From contig CM060951.1 in the NCBI GenBank assembly GCA_030765055.1, positions 51,704,137 to 51,768,136 on the forward strand: a DNA stretch of 64,000 nucleotides, read 5' to 3'. The DNA is from Mantis religiosa (Eukaryota > Arthropoda > Insecta > Mantodea > Mantidae). Under the pieces are notes generated by a model. The model was not told where the DNA came from. It did no database searches and saw nothing but the letters and a program-made list of their open reading frames with translations. Shown piece after piece: positions 33,900-45,245 of this stretch. How positions within the stretch are numbered: the stretch's first letter is position 1; each line of letters opens with the position of its first letter. The position numbers were made by a program, and so were the translations under genes.

Positions 33900-34482
33900 A
33901 ATTTATCTATTTGACATGTTTATTCTAGATGTGACAGCTTGGGTCATAGATATTGTAGAAGTTCCAGGAAATGTTATTTGAATTTATAGCTTCATGTACG
34001 GAAATAGGAACTGTGACGTCGTGCTAGCTCGGCAACAGTTGCTTCTCAACTAGTAACGAATCTAACGTCCTTTGGAGTATTCATTACATGTAAGCCCCAC
34101 CTGAAATATCTCTAAGCCTTTCCCTTTTTGTACGTATTCTGGGTGTTAAATAAAAATTCATATATGAAGCTCTTATTTTAAACACGTTGGGTTAACGTGG
34201 TAACTGTTTTACTGGGAATTACTTCAAATTGCACATGCAACTTGCATGCAATATTTGGAAACACAGTTCATACTAAAGCACATGAGTCAACGAATGTTAT
34301 TTCACATAATTTGCACATATACTCGTATTTTAATTAATTTCGAACTTTTTTCTAGTAAGCTTTAATCTCTTATATTGTTTCCAATCATGTAAAATTAAGG
34401 GAAATGCAGAGGTATTCGAAGACCTATATAGAGAACTTTGCTGGCTAATTAAATTTTATTCATGATTATAATATTTGAAATG
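33422..34482. other. Anonymous DNA with a poly-T tract
   Basis: No gene recognised. A 30-bp T run lies at 33868-33897. Confidence 0.45.
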
Positions 34483-35502
34483 CGAGGGCTGTTCAATAAA
34501 GAATGATCATAATTTTTACGGCCATAATTTTTCGCACTAAAATTCAATCTTATTATATTCTGTTAGCTTAATGTGATACAAACACGTACATGGTTCCCGC
34601 CTGTGAGAACCAGGCAAGTTCAGACAGATTCAGTATCGCCTACCGCTGCAATGTAGGTAACACGCGAGTAACAATATGCGTCTTTGAAATTCTGCTTTCG
34701 TCTCGACAAATCTTCAGTTGAGGCCTATACAATGTTACAGGAGGCCTATGGAGAGTCCGTTCATCCCTACAGCACAGCTCGAAAAGGGTTTAAAATGTTT
34801 AAAGAGGGGAGACAATCAATTTCAAAGGAAGGTGGACCCAGTGCTTCAGTTACTCCCCTTACTGAAGAAAACATCAATACTGCTGCTACCATTGTGGGGC
34901 AGGATCGACGAATTACCTTAAGATCACTTTCTGAAATACTGAACATTTCATTGGGCGCCACCCACACGTTGGTGACAGAAACATTACACATGAGACGTGT
35001 TTGTGCGCGATGGGTTACAAGACTGTTGATTCCCGAACAAAACGACATTCGCATGCAGGTGTGCATGCAGTTAAAGTTGATATTAGATGAAAATCCGAAG
35101 TTTCTTTCAAACGTAATCACTGCTGATGAAACTTGGCTACATCAGTTTGATCCTGAGAGCAAACAGCAAAACTCAGTGTGGAAATCTCCATCACCGAACC
35201 CCCAACAAGCTAAAGTGGTTGCTTCTGCTGGAAAAGTTATGACCATCTCGTTCTTTGATATTCATGGAGTGGTTTATCAGCATGTTGTACCTGCACACAC
35301 ACACACCAGTAATTGGACAATACTACAGGGTTCGCCTAAAAACATTGCAAGTCCATATCGGGCGCAAAAGACCATATTTCCATGAAGCAGGCTGGATGCT
35401 GCACCACGATAACGCGCGGCCGCATATTGCCAATGTTGTTGCTGAATATCTTGCAAAAATCAACGTGAAGTGCATCCCTCACCCTCTCTATAGCCCGGCA
35501 TT
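34483..35502 (+). mobile_element. mariner element, 3'-truncated
   Basis: A second copy of the mariner at 2847. The left terminus GAGGGCTGTTCAATAAAGAA is intact at 34484. Similarity stops at about 35502, just after the CCTCTCTATAGCCCGG segment encoding the third catalytic block, where the GC-rich repeat begins. The right terminus is missing. It retains the 5' transposase half that copy 1 lost, so the two copies are complementary fossils. Confidence 0.9.
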
Positions 35503-35505
35503 CAG
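34684..35505 (+). pseudogene. mariner transposase pseudogene
   Basis: The N-terminal domain reads MKFCFRLDKSSVEAYTMLQE, a mariner helix-turn-helix start, through ITLRSLSEILNISLGATHTL (second helix-turn-helix) and RRVCARWVTRLL, the WVPHEL-type linker. The catalytic core starts with ITADETWLHQFDPESKQQ (first Asp) and VMTISFFDIHGVV. A frameshift near 35300 moves the remainder to another frame: FHEAGWMLHHDNARPHIAN (second Asp), then YSP, where the third aspartate block breaks at the element end. A full mariner transposase is about 345 residues; about 270 are represented. Non-functional. Confidence 0.92.
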
Positions 35506-35612
35506 GGAGTGGCTCGAATGTTCCTCTGGTTACGTCAGAAGTACCAGGAGTGCTAAGGGTCCGCAGCGTTTGCACTAAAGCAGCTGAAGGGGACGGAGTC
35601 ACAATAGGGCCA
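35502..35612 (-). repeat. GC-rich dispersed repeat, fragment
   Basis: About 110 bp matching one end of the repeats at 17071-17607 and 44095-44640, same orientation as the first: GTTCCTCTGGTTACGTCAGA, GTCCGCAGCG and CAGCTGAAGGGGACGG. It abuts the broken 3' end of the mariner. Confidence 0.8.
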
Positions 35613-35624
35613 TCCCCGGGATGA

Positions 35625-35909
35625 AGGATGAGGCAAAAGGAGGCAGAGGGTGGCCAATCCAAACAGTCACGACAGCGCCGAGACACTCGCCGGCAATTAT
35701 ATCCTGAAAGAGACCACCAGATGAGAGGTGATATGAAGTGATAATGCATATGAAATGGAGGGACAGGAAATTCGGGAGATGTAATTAGCCTGCCCAGCAT
35801 TCGCCTGGCGACCTAGGGGAAACCCCTGAAAATCCCATGGGTCAGGTACGTCGGGCACGGGAATCGAACCCGGGCCACAGACGAAACCGCCTGAACCATC
35901 ACACTCGGT
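35625..35909 (-). mobile_element. SINE-D, tRNA-derived, minus copy
   Basis: The best preserved SINE-D. On the minus strand it has A box TGGTTCAGGCGG (35898-35887), B box GGGTTCGATTCCC (about 35872-35860), then GGGGTTTCCCCTAGGTCGCC, the CATCTGGTGGTCTCTTTCAG block and an AATTGCCGGCGAGTGTCTCG block. Its left end near 35625 is approximate. No duplication was identified. Confidence 0.85.
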
Positions 35910-36948
35910 TCCATTACTTTTACTTTTCAAATGTCAAATTGTTTCCTTTTTTACCGCTATTTTTGTTCTGGTAATATTCCAAAGGGAACAGAATATCAAA
36001 GCTACTACATACTGATTCATTCTTAATATATAACTGCGCTTGAACCTACAGTATTCCATATTCCCCATTTTACCTACAAACAAATATGTATTAAAACAAA
36101 TTGTACAAAAGTTTATATTGATTAACATGAAGTAATACAGGGATAAGTGTGCAATAGTTGTTGATAAAGAATGTGTAGTGAAAGTAATGAATGTAGCACG
36201 TAAGATTGTATTACACAGGCAACAGGTTTTGTACATTTTGCACTACCAGTCATTAATTTTAAATATCTTTTTTTGTTTCAGGTAAGGAAGCGGTACTTAA
36301 ATGACCCACGCTGATCTGGTATGTGACTTTCTCTTGTTAGTTTGCTTTAGGCGAGTTAATAGTGGTAATGGAGTAAAAATCGAAAGCGTAGAAAAACGGT
36401 AAATACTAGGTTAAGTTACGAAAACTCATGAAAGCTAATTGAGGATCTCCTAATATGGACCCAATCTATAAACTTGTTATTGACTTCTGTTATAGGTCTG
36501 GCTTGCATTATTCATACATGACCTATAGGAGTGTTTGACAACTACAGTACTAGAGGTATACGGATACCTCAAGTTAAATTAGGTTTAGAAATGAATATGT
36601 TCCGATTTAGTGCACATCTTATTTTAAGAACGATAGAAACAAATGAAAAATGAACAGTAGTGGCATCTACAGATCTTGTAATTTCATCGCAGGAAATTAG
36701 TAGTAATCTAAATATCAAGGAGTTTATAAAATTTTACTTACCTTTAAGAAAGTTAACTTAATATGCTTTGAAATAGAGGAGTATTAAGTGTACTTTATAG
36801 TGCAAATTTATTTGTCGCAGACAATGAAAGTTTAATTTTTTATTGTTCAATAATATTAGATCGCAGAACATAGCCAAAGGTGTTTACAGTTCTCAAATCT
36901 TAAGAAAAACAAAGCAGGAACGAAGGGCTTGAAGGATAAATTACTTAT
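35910..36948. other. Anonymous AT-rich DNA
   Basis: No gene or family recognised. Confidence 0.45.
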
Positions 36949-37312
36949 ACAGGGTGTTTTAAAACGACACCGAAAGAATATATAGTAGTTGTTCAGCTTT
37001 TATGTGACACATATGCATAGCTTTTACAGCCAATATAGCCGCATTAAAAAAGACGCTCCAAAATGAGTGGATTAGGCACTTACAACAGCAACACCACGTG
37101 CACACTATCGCAGGAATCGCAAAAAGGTGACGCCGTGTTGCCTGTTGTTGCAGTTTGTAAACATACCGACATACTCCAGGTAGCTTGCTACTATTAAAAA
37201 TTTCTTTGGCTTATGAGAGCGCAATAAAGAAGCTATTCCTTAGTTATTTGTTTATGGGTGTTTAATGTGTTCCAGCATTCTGTTATAACAGGCAAATAAC
37301 CTAGTGGACATA

Positions 37313-38880
37313 CAGAGGCCGACAGAAGTATTCGAATAGTGTAACATGTAACACTGCACGTACTATAAATACTGTAATATTTATTTGGCAGCTTTGAATT
37401 GCTAAACATGTAAACATTAGCCTTTTGTGTCTCGGAAACAGTATTTAAGATATCACTTTGCATTTATTTATTACACAATCTGCAATGTATTTATTCTATT
37501 GTCCCTCTTATTGGAGGACATAAGTATTGGGTACGTACCTAATCGAACAGAGAGAAAGGTGGTTGGACGTACCCTACACGCACCTATCACATAGCAGTTG
37601 TGTTTATGTTACGCTTCGAGTCAGTGTACTCAGTTATTCAGCCGATTCTGAACTCACAAGTAATATGGGACGTAAAGGTAAGGAGACAACGGTGGCAGAG
37701 AGGAATATCGTGATAACTATCTAAAAACAAAACAAATCTCTCTGTGATATAGCCAAAACCATTAACAGAAGCAAAACTGCAGTGTTCTGCATAATTCAAC
37801 GCTTCAAACAGACAAATACTGTTGTAAATAAACCTAGAAATCGCGCTCCTTCTAAACTCACCACAGAAGGCAAATAATAAAAATGGTGAAGCAGAATCAG
37901 AGTGTCACTGCATCTGAGATTCCAGGATAACTTGAGCGATATTCTGGCATTGTGATTCTGGCATTGTACTGGGTACAATGCCCGCGTTCCTAGGAAGAAA
38001 CCATATGTTAATAAGGTGAATAAGAAAAAGCGTATAGAATATCCTAAACAGTATGTTGTGAAACCAACATAATTCTGGGATAAGGTTCTCTGATCGGACA
38101 GAGCAAATTCTGCTTACACAACAGTGATGGACGTCTTAAAGTGTGGAGACTGCCAAATACAGAATGTGAACGTAAGAACATTGTAAATACAGTGAATCAT
38201 GGTGGCAGTAGTGTGATGGTATGGGGCTGTATAGCTTCATCTGGCTTTGGGGAACTGGTGTTCATAGATGGGATCATGGACAAATTTGAATACAAGGGGG
38301 TTCTTTAAAACAATCTTAAAAAGTGTGCAGAGAAGCTGGGATTAGGGAATGACTATTACTTCCAGCAGTACAATGATCCGAAGCATACTGCTGAAATTGT
38401 AAGGCTTTGGACCGTGTACAACATTCCTCACACTTTGAAGACACCGCCCCAGTCTCCAGATTTAAATCCCATAGAGAACATCTGGAAGGAACTCGAGGAG
38501 CGTGTGAGGAAGCATCAGATCAGAAGCAAGGACCATCTGAAACAACTTCTTCAAACAGAGTGGAGAAATATGGACTCTGCCGTCACTAAGCAACACATAC
38601 AGACAATTCCCAAATGATTTTCAGCAGTAATTCAAAGAAAGCGGATGATAACTAAATACTAGCTATTCTCTGTTCGAATACTTATGTCCAGATGTAAAGT
38701 AACCGGTTTATTTCTCCTTGTAGTGTAAATTAGTTTTAGTTGCTATTTATGAGTTTATATGTTTAATGGAAGATTCAGTTTATTTTGTACCAGTTGTATT
38801 TACGTATGCTTACTCCGCATAGGTTTAAAATAATATAAGTAATAAATATGCTTACGTTCAAATACTTACGTCGGCCTCTG
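37313..38880 (+). mobile_element. Tc1-type transposon, decayed but full length
   Basis: A 1,568-bp element with TA on both sides (37311-37312, 38881-38882) and terminal inverted repeats CAGAGGCCGACAGAAGTATT / CAGAGGCCGACGTAAGTATT. The transposase is riddled with stops. It lies inside the larger inverted-repeat element 36949-39813 and is younger than it. Confidence 0.92.
37665..38620 (+). pseudogene. Tc1 transposase pseudogene
   Basis: Opens MGRKGKETTVAERNIVITI, followed after a stop by CDIAKTINRSKTAVFCIIQR, a Tc1 helix-turn-helix. Later come a PRKKPYVNKVNKKKR-type linker, then GGSSVMVWGCIASSG, then DNDPKHTAEIVRLW (second catalytic Asp; the preceding Tyr-Asn replaces the usual Gln-Asp context), and TPPQSPDLNPIENIWKELEE (catalytic Glu). 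The last part is one open stretch, 38414-38617. It has multiple stops and shifts; about 320 codons are represented. Resembles the fossil at 11500-12870. Confidence 0.9.
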
Positions 38881-39025
38881 TACATTACTGAAACCTTTTA
38901 GAGAGAAGTTAATGAGCTTGAGGATGGAAGCATTAACTGGAGGGGGGGGGGGAGGCAGAACTATACCAAAGTGTTGTAGATAAAGTTGGACAAAACTAAA
39001 TGCCCTCTGCAGTGAGACGAGCATT

Positions 39026-39387
39026 TTATTTCACTGTAATTTTAGTTAATTGATGGAAATTAATCATTTCTCCACACTAGCCTTATATAGGCTAAGATAT
39101 TTGATGGATAGAGTCAACATGAAAAATTCAAATCCATGGCCGGGATTTGAACCACGGATCTCCTGGTTTGCGTCCAGTCGCCCTTAACCTTTGAGCTACC
39201 ATGGCCAACGTGCCGTCCTGACATTAAATTCTCCAGTTGACTCGTATATGTCCCCATGGCACGTTAGCACGTTGGCCATGGTAGCTCAAAGGTTAAGAGC
39301 GACTGAACGCAAACCAGGAGATCCGTGGTTCAAATCCCGGTCATGGCATTGAATTTTTATGTTGACTCTATCCATTATTTCACTGTA
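39026..39387. mobile_element. SINE-B head-to-head dimer
   Basis: A 336-bp insert (39039-39374) with a perfect 13-bp duplication TTATTTCACTGTA (39026-39038, 39375-39387). It comprises antisense tail, antisense tRNA-like module (complement of TAGCTCAAAGG and GGTTCAAATCCC), a short centre near 39250, then a sense tRNA-like module ending AATTTTTATGTTGACTCTATCC. The arms pair over about 110 bp. Confidence 0.93.
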
Positions 39388-39813
39388 TTTAATAAAACTA
39401 AATAAATAATAAATAAAGCACTTGTAGCTTAAAAGGAAGCTGTTGATTTTACAGGAAGTAGTTGAAGGTACAGTGGAATTAAGTTCATAGCAAAATGAGC
39501 AATATTTGAACTGTCCGATTCATTATCGACTTCCTCACAAGTGACTGCCCTTTGCACCATTACCTGAAAGCAAGACTACGGTCGCTGATAAAGAGCAATG
39601 CTTTTGTTTTCGTGGCTGGTGCGTCCCAACAACATTTGAGGTTCGCACACCAGTGGTTTCTTGCGCTGCATAATCACAAAATAATGTAATATTTAATGTT
39701 GCATAAAATTATACCTAAGAGAAATTTGAAGCTGCGACATTGAAATTCGTATTAGTTAAGTTATAAACTAGGAAACGGCTCTATTCGTTCGGTGTCGTTT
39801 TGAAACAACCTGT

Positions 39814-40721
39814 TCCTGATAACACGTTACGAAAACATTAGTATTCAATTGACTTGATAATGAAAATTTTAAAAGAAGTTTATGACTGTACCGGCTTTCT
39901 CTATTTTCTTTATTGGTAAACGTGCTTTTTGTTTTGCTTTTATCGGACTTTTAATACGTGAAGCAAATTATTCCATATATTCAAAATACCAAACAGAAAA
40001 ATGTGATCACTGAATTAGTTACTTTGCTTTTATCTTTCCATACCACGCAGCCACGCACAGGAAAATACAAAGCGCGTTTGCTTATCTTTGGTCTAAATAG
40101 TAAAACAGGATGAATTGGAATCCATTTTCGTTAGCATTTGCTCCTGTGTGCAAAAATTTTGGTTTTCCTGTACTCGATTTATTGTTTCAGTTTATATCGT
40201 TTTTTGTTCTCCCATGTTTCGTTTCTTTTCAGTGTGCATCAATAACACAAAACACGTTGGCTTTCCTAGCACGTGTAGGAGTATTGATGCTGAGAAGAGA
40301 AACTCCCTCATTCTACATATTCGTTGATGCTGTCAAAACTGAAGAGAGAATATGTGGTGCATAAATATTGTTTAACGCTGAGGCTTTTCCTACACCAGAG
40401 CAATATTATGAACGTATGTTTACTAGTCGTCTAAGCAGGGTTGCCAAAGATATAATCACAAAGGCCACATTAAGTATAATAATGAATGGCAGGCGAAGTC
40501 AGGCAAATATAAGATAGAAATATATGCACGAGGGGCACATATCACATTAGTCTTCATTACTTTACTCAATTAAAATCTACACCTGTAGATTAATGAATGA
40601 TGTAAATAATACTTAAAACGATATTTAATTCATAACTTCATGATAATGTAAGTCTCAGGCAATATATGAGTATATAAGGACCTATTGCATGAACTGCTTT
40701 TACGTTAATAGCTGTACATAT
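39814..40721. other. Anonymous DNA
   Basis: No gene recognised. The plus-strand frame 40110-40364 has hydrophobic stretches but no known family. Confidence 0.4.
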
Positions 40722-41163
40722 TGTGACTTTGTGGGTTCGTAGAATTAAAAGAACAATTTGCCGAAATTCCAAATGTTCTTTATTTCCGTAGAAATACACT
40801 CTTCAATTCTCACGTAACAACATTACATCAATTATACAACACCAAGGTCAATGACAATAGCAAACAGCGTTACTACAACACTCTACAGCTGTTTACTGCT
40901 TACCAACAACTGACTCTTGGTGAATCGTTGCTCTCTTAAATACCTCATTGATAAATTCGAGAGGTCTCTAGAACAAATAAGAAAACAACTTTTCACTGTT
41001 AATCAAGATATCACTGGAACCTTCCATACGTGAAATCCTATCTCTGCCGCCAAATCCTTTATCTCCGTGTTACACTATCCGTCTGTTATTTATCGGCGCT
41101 ATCGTTATTTGCCGGCTCTTTGTGTACACTAGCCGCGCTATCGTAGATAACGGCTTTGCGACA
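40722..41163 (-). mobile_element. Solo LTR, subfamily beta
   Basis: A 442-bp LTR in minus orientation: starts TGTCGCAAAGCCGTTATC, ends AAAGTCACA, flanked by ATAT (40718-40721, 41164-41167). On its strand it has a TATTTAAGAG TATA-like motif and AAATAAAGAAC as polyadenylation signal. It represents the empty site for the small insertion found in the related LTR at 47092. Confidence 0.9.
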
Positions 41164-41167
41164 ATAT

Positions 41168-41809
41168 TCAAGGAGATAAAGAATGTAGCAGACTTTTCTG
41201 TGATGTAATTGAAGACATGTTGACTTCTAATTTTGTGTTACCTGTGTTATATCACACGCACATTTCATTTTAAAAAATGCTTTTGCAGACGTTCGTTAAT
41301 GCAAACGCTGAGGTTACTTCTTATGCAAATTCTTTCAGAGGAGATTATATTGGTATAACTTGGAAGACATTAGTAGAAATAAAACAAATTCAGATCGTTA
41401 AATTGTTCCTATAGTAGCTCACTGTGTAACAAATCTGAGCGCTTAATGTTATTTATTTGTTCTCTATTTCGGAATAAATTAATGTAATACAGATTATACC
41501 GCTTTTTGATTTATGCTTCAAAGTTCGTAGGCGTGCCAAACAAAAGCAGGTTGCGGACCGTGTATGAACCAACACTAGTCTAAGGGTACAATAAATAAGT
41601 GGAAACAGAGGATGAACATATTTGGAAATGTAATACTGGTAAATAAAAATAAAACAAAATAACAATACTATGAAATTAGAGGGCTCAATAAATGTTTAAA
41701 ATATCTAGAAATAAAAACAAAATTAAGCATCTTCATGGGGAAAAAATAAAATAATAGATTTTTAAGAAAAATGTCCTGAACGAGTTAACCAATAATGGAT
41801 TAAATTAAT
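41168..41809. other. Anonymous AT-rich DNA
   Basis: No recognised gene or repeat. Confidence 0.4.
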
Positions 41810-42228
41810 AAAGAACATATATTTTAGATAATTGATGGAAATTAATAATTTCTTCACACTAGCCGTATATAGGCTAAGTTTTTTGACGAATAGAGTCAAC
41901 ATGAAAAATTCAATGCCATGGTCGGGATTTGAACCACGGATCTCCTGGTTTCCGTCCAGTCGCTCTAACCCATTGAACTACCATGGCCAACTTGCCGTCC
42001 TCACATTAAATTCACCATTTGACTCGTATATTTTCCCGTATATTTCCATCATTTAGAGTGAGTTGCCTGGATAAGGTTTTTCCGGGGTTTTCCCTTATCC
42101 TTCAAGACGAATGTCGGATACCTATAAGCTCCTTGGACCCTGGACTCATTTGAGCATCATGTCACCCAATTCATTCATCGTCCGATATGACTTAACGTTG
42201 GAGGACGTAATTTAAAAAAAAAGAACAT
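41810..42228 (+). mobile_element. Chimeric SINE: antisense SINE-B joined to a SINE-A body
   Basis: A 401-bp insert (41819-42219) flanked by the 9-bp duplication AAAGAACAT (41810-41818, 42220-42228). The first 240 bp are the antisense SINE-B arm (tail GCTAGTGTGAAGAA complement, then the antisense tRNA-like module). At about 42057 it switches to the SINE-A body (GTGAGTTGCCTGGATAAGG..) and ends in an A-rich tail. The SINE-A tRNA head is missing. One duplication encloses both parts, so they moved as a single unit. Confidence 0.88.
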
Positions 42229-43045
42229 TACTTCAATTGGCTAAGAAGTAGCAACAACTAAACTTGATCAAAATCTTACTCGATCTCTAACGATTTTTGC
42301 ATAACTGGTAGACCATAAGAGATATAGATTTTCTAGCAATTATGAGTTTGCATATTTCACAGAATTTTAGCCATTTTTTTTTTTTTCAGAGTTAACCACT
42401 TTTGAAATGGTTGGAATTTTCTCAAATAAAGTAGTTGTTCGTTTTTCAAGAGCAGGATATGCAACAAAACAGAATTTTAAAGCTATCAAAATAGTTAACT
42501 ATTGTTTTTAGCTTATTGCATCTCCCGTTTCCCTAGTAAGTTAATTGGCAGTAAGTTAATTTCTGCAACCTTTTATCTGAATTAATAAGGATAGAGGATA
42601 GAGGAGTAAGTGTTTGTAAGAATGCTTTTTACAAGAGTAGAGAATATCATACGAGAAATTTGAGAATCTGACAGTCGCTTTACCTTATGCATCGATGAAC
42701 GAAATGTGAAGAGGTATTCCTGTATTAACAAGAAGTAACAGGATAGTAGCTTTGTAAGAAAAAAGTGTAGACATTCGAGTACAGAAAGAGTATGCATATA
42801 TCAGCTGGAACCTTTTTTTGTTTAGCTTCCCTTGAATAATTTATGATGTGTTTTGTCTAGTTAATGGTAATCCTAATTATGAGAGCATATCTTCCATTTA
42901 GGATATTCAGGAAGTCAGAAGGTTTTTATTTTATCTCTAAAATTTATTTCAAGCCTATAAAAGTGCTTTATTTCCCCAAGGTACTTATATTTTATAACGC
43001 TGTGTTTAAAGGCTCGCTTTAGTAACGTTTGAGATAACTCTTATT
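42229..43045. other. Anonymous DNA
   Basis: It includes the TTGCATAACTGGTA..TAAGAGATA motif shared with about 6402. Otherwise nothing recognised. Confidence 0.35.
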
Positions 43046-43255
43046 TTAATAACTCGGAGCTATCTTGGTTGACCTGAGCGGCCGACGTGGAACATCAGTA
43101 AACAGGTTAATCAGCCTATCATTTTGTGCAGCCGTGTTACGACTCCTAGCCCAAGGGTTTTTATCAACAAGAGGATGCGTAGGTTCCGAGTTGTTAACAT
43201 TATCAGTCCCGCAAGCGACTTCTACGTCGAATAATATTATAAATGCTGCGGGCAC
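43046..43255 (-). other. Unassigned open stretch of higher GC content
   Basis: A minus-strand frame of about 69 codons with balanced composition (contains ACGTDNVNNSEPTHPLVDKN and ends LRSTKIAPSY) and an overlapping plus-strand frame of similar length. A GTGTGCCCGCAG acceptor-like sequence lies at its upstream edge. No family recognised and no Met start, so it could be an exon, a transposon fragment or chance. Confidence 0.2.
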
Positions 43256-43752
43256 ACGTTAAACCTCCGTATAGAAAATGGACGAGTCAATTTGCACGTA
43301 ACGCTCACAGCCGTCCTGCTATTGCTAGTGACGCGTGAAGTTTCATTTCCTCTTGCAGCTAATATTTTTATTTCTCTTTTTAAATGTTTGACGTACTGTA
43401 TGCACAACAAACGGCATATTCCCTGTGATGGATGGATGGCAAATAAAATCGGGAATTCTGTTGCTTAAATCATTTGTAAGTCAATGGCGAAAATGTGACT
43501 ATAATAGTCAACTTTAGAGAAAGACGAACATTCTTGCCGTGTTACTGGAATTTAAAGCGAATACTTACAAATAGTATAAAAACAAACTTCAAAAATGAAC
43601 AGAATATTCAGTAGAGATTAGAGATCAGAAGCAATTGCTTCATTATTCTAGAAGCTTACTAACGATGGAAAAAAATTTCGTCCTCTTTATAGAATATGTA
43701 GATCCCAAATAAACCTGAGCTATTAATATTGTAGATGAAGCGCCTACATACA
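43256..43752. other. Anonymous DNA
   Basis: Nothing recognised. Confidence 0.4.
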
Positions 43753-44067
43753 GGGAGGCTATTTTTATTGTTCCATTTATACCCCGCCTTTGACTGCATT
43801 GGTCCCATCAGCGGCCGTTCTCCTTTGTAGCATATCGCAATGGTGTTATCTCGTAGACTTTGGGTTGCAGGTACTTTGGATTTTTCTTTTTTAATCATTA
43901 GATCACGCGCATGTTCACACTCACACTCTCATTCATGCTTCCAGACTATGCGGAAGATGGAGAATCATCTCGTTTGGAGAAAAATCCCCAGTCCCAGCGG
44001 GGAATAGAACCCGGGACCTACCTTGCACAGCAGGTAGGTGCTCTACCGACTGAGCTACGGGGAGGCT
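43753..44067 (-). mobile_element. SINE-C, tRNA-derived
   Basis: About 299 bp between 8-bp duplications GGGAGGCT (43753-43760, 44060-44067). On the minus strand it has A box TAGCTCAGTCGG and B box GGGTTCTATTCCC at the right side. The body has a TCTCCATCTTCCGCATAG region, and the 3' end GGCGGGGTATAAATGGAAC precedes the left duplication. Homologous to 63097-63359. Confidence 0.88.
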
Positions 44068-44094
44068 CTTTAAACAGAACTACCATGTCCTTTA

Positions 44095-44640
44095 TGTTCC
44101 CGTAGGGGAGGGGATCTGTCCTCTTCAGCTGCCGTGGTGCGGGCACTGCGGGCCCCTAGCACTTGTGGTACTTCTGACGTTACTAGAGGAACCTCGGGCC
44201 GAACTGCCGAGCTCCTCCCGTCAGGGAGTTGTTCGGATTGGGTTGAACTCGAGGGGGCAGTGTGTTCCCGACACCCACGAGGAATTGGTACCTCCGGCCA
44301 GGCTACGGCCGCCCGGAGGGGGTATAGGGTTGCCTTATAAGTCCCGGGTACTAGCCTGCAGAGCTAGTAGGTGTGCTAGATAACCAGGCGGCCCCACCGA
44401 GGTTTTCCGTAGTCTTCCCTGCGGGGTTGACGCGCGTAAGTGGCGTATCCATTTCCATCCCGTCTTGACGTTGTGTTCAGCAGGCGGGGGGGGGGGCTTT
44501 TTAAGAAATCAGGTATTGCCCTATGAAAAGAGCCCCGGAGTATCCATCGCTCCCAGGTAGAAGGAGGCCCGGGTCCTTGGTCCTACGGGTCCAGGACTAA
44601 TGGGAGTAGAACCTCTGCGCTCAACTAACTGCCCTTTATG
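44095..44640 (+). repeat. GC-rich dispersed repeat, copy 2
   Basis: About 0.54 kb, CpG-rich, the inverse of 17071-17607, sharing CAGCTGCCGTGGTGCG-like, GGTTGCCTTATAAGT and TTCCGTAGTCTTCCCTGCGG blocks. It includes a run of nine or more G near 44485. It sits between SINE-C and a solo LTR. No conserved frame. Confidence 0.8.
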
Positions 44641-44734
44641 TAAGAAACTTGAAACTGCTTCCTATACTCCTTAACTGCAAAGGCTTTTGTCCACGTTAAG
44701 GACCCTCACGCCCCTAGCCTGGGTTGCAGCATAT

Positions 44735-45241
44735 TGTCACCCGAACATCGGAATTCCCGAGAGAACCAGCAGCTGGCAGGTAGAGGCGAGACGGGAAGCA
44801 TTCAGCTCACGCCTACCCATTTGTCTCGTGTCACTAACTGAGGGGATGGTTAGGAATATATCACGGGCACTGTTCTGTCTCTTTCCCCTGCCCCTGACGT
44901 CTGGAACAGTCTGGATAATGTTTCGAGCCGCGAGACTTCCAGAATCAGCGATCTTTCTATATAAGGCCTGCAGTGGGAGAGTCAATTCAGTTCTTGGCCA
45001 GCAGCAGTGAGGAGTGCCGTGCTAGCGAACGGACTGGAAGACTGCGTACGTGTATTAGAGGAGTTGTACGTAATTGCGAGTGTGGAGTGGACCTGTGATA
45101 GACGAACTGGTGGATTGTAATTGTGTGCGCTACGCAATTCTATGTAATCGGCAAGTGTTCCAACTGCAATTCGGTGGAAAATAAAGAACATCTTAAGTTT
45201 GTGCAATTGGACTTTTAATTTCACGAACCCACAAAGTCACA
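44735..45241 (+). mobile_element. Solo LTR, subfamily alpha
   Basis: The clearest LTR of the window: 507 bp, TGTCACCCGAACATCGG to AAAGTCACA, flanked by ATAT (44731-44734, 45242-45245). TATATAAGG at 44958-44966 is a good TATA box and AATAAA at 45180-45185 a polyadenylation signal, giving an ordered U3-R-U5. No internal region or second LTR. Relatives at 9663 and 12190. Confidence 0.93.
44958..44966 (+). promoter_or_regulatory. LTR TATA box
   Basis: TATATAAGG within the solo LTR, followed about 30 bp later by a plausible transcription start zone near TCAATTCAGTTC. Probably a relic promoter. Confidence 0.6.
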
Positions 45242-45245
45242 ATAT

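Larger units (their letters stand above)
36949..39813. mobile_element. TIR element hosting a Tc1 and a SINE-B
   Basis: Inverted termini of about 32 bp: ACAGGGTGTTTTAAAACGAC at 36949 and its counterpart ending at 39813, with three mismatches over 32 bp. Removing the nested Tc1 (37313-38880) and SINE-B (39039-39374) leaves about 0.95 kb with no recognisable transposase, so the host is probably a non-autonomous (MITE-like) element. Target-site duplications are not clear. Confidence 0.75.
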
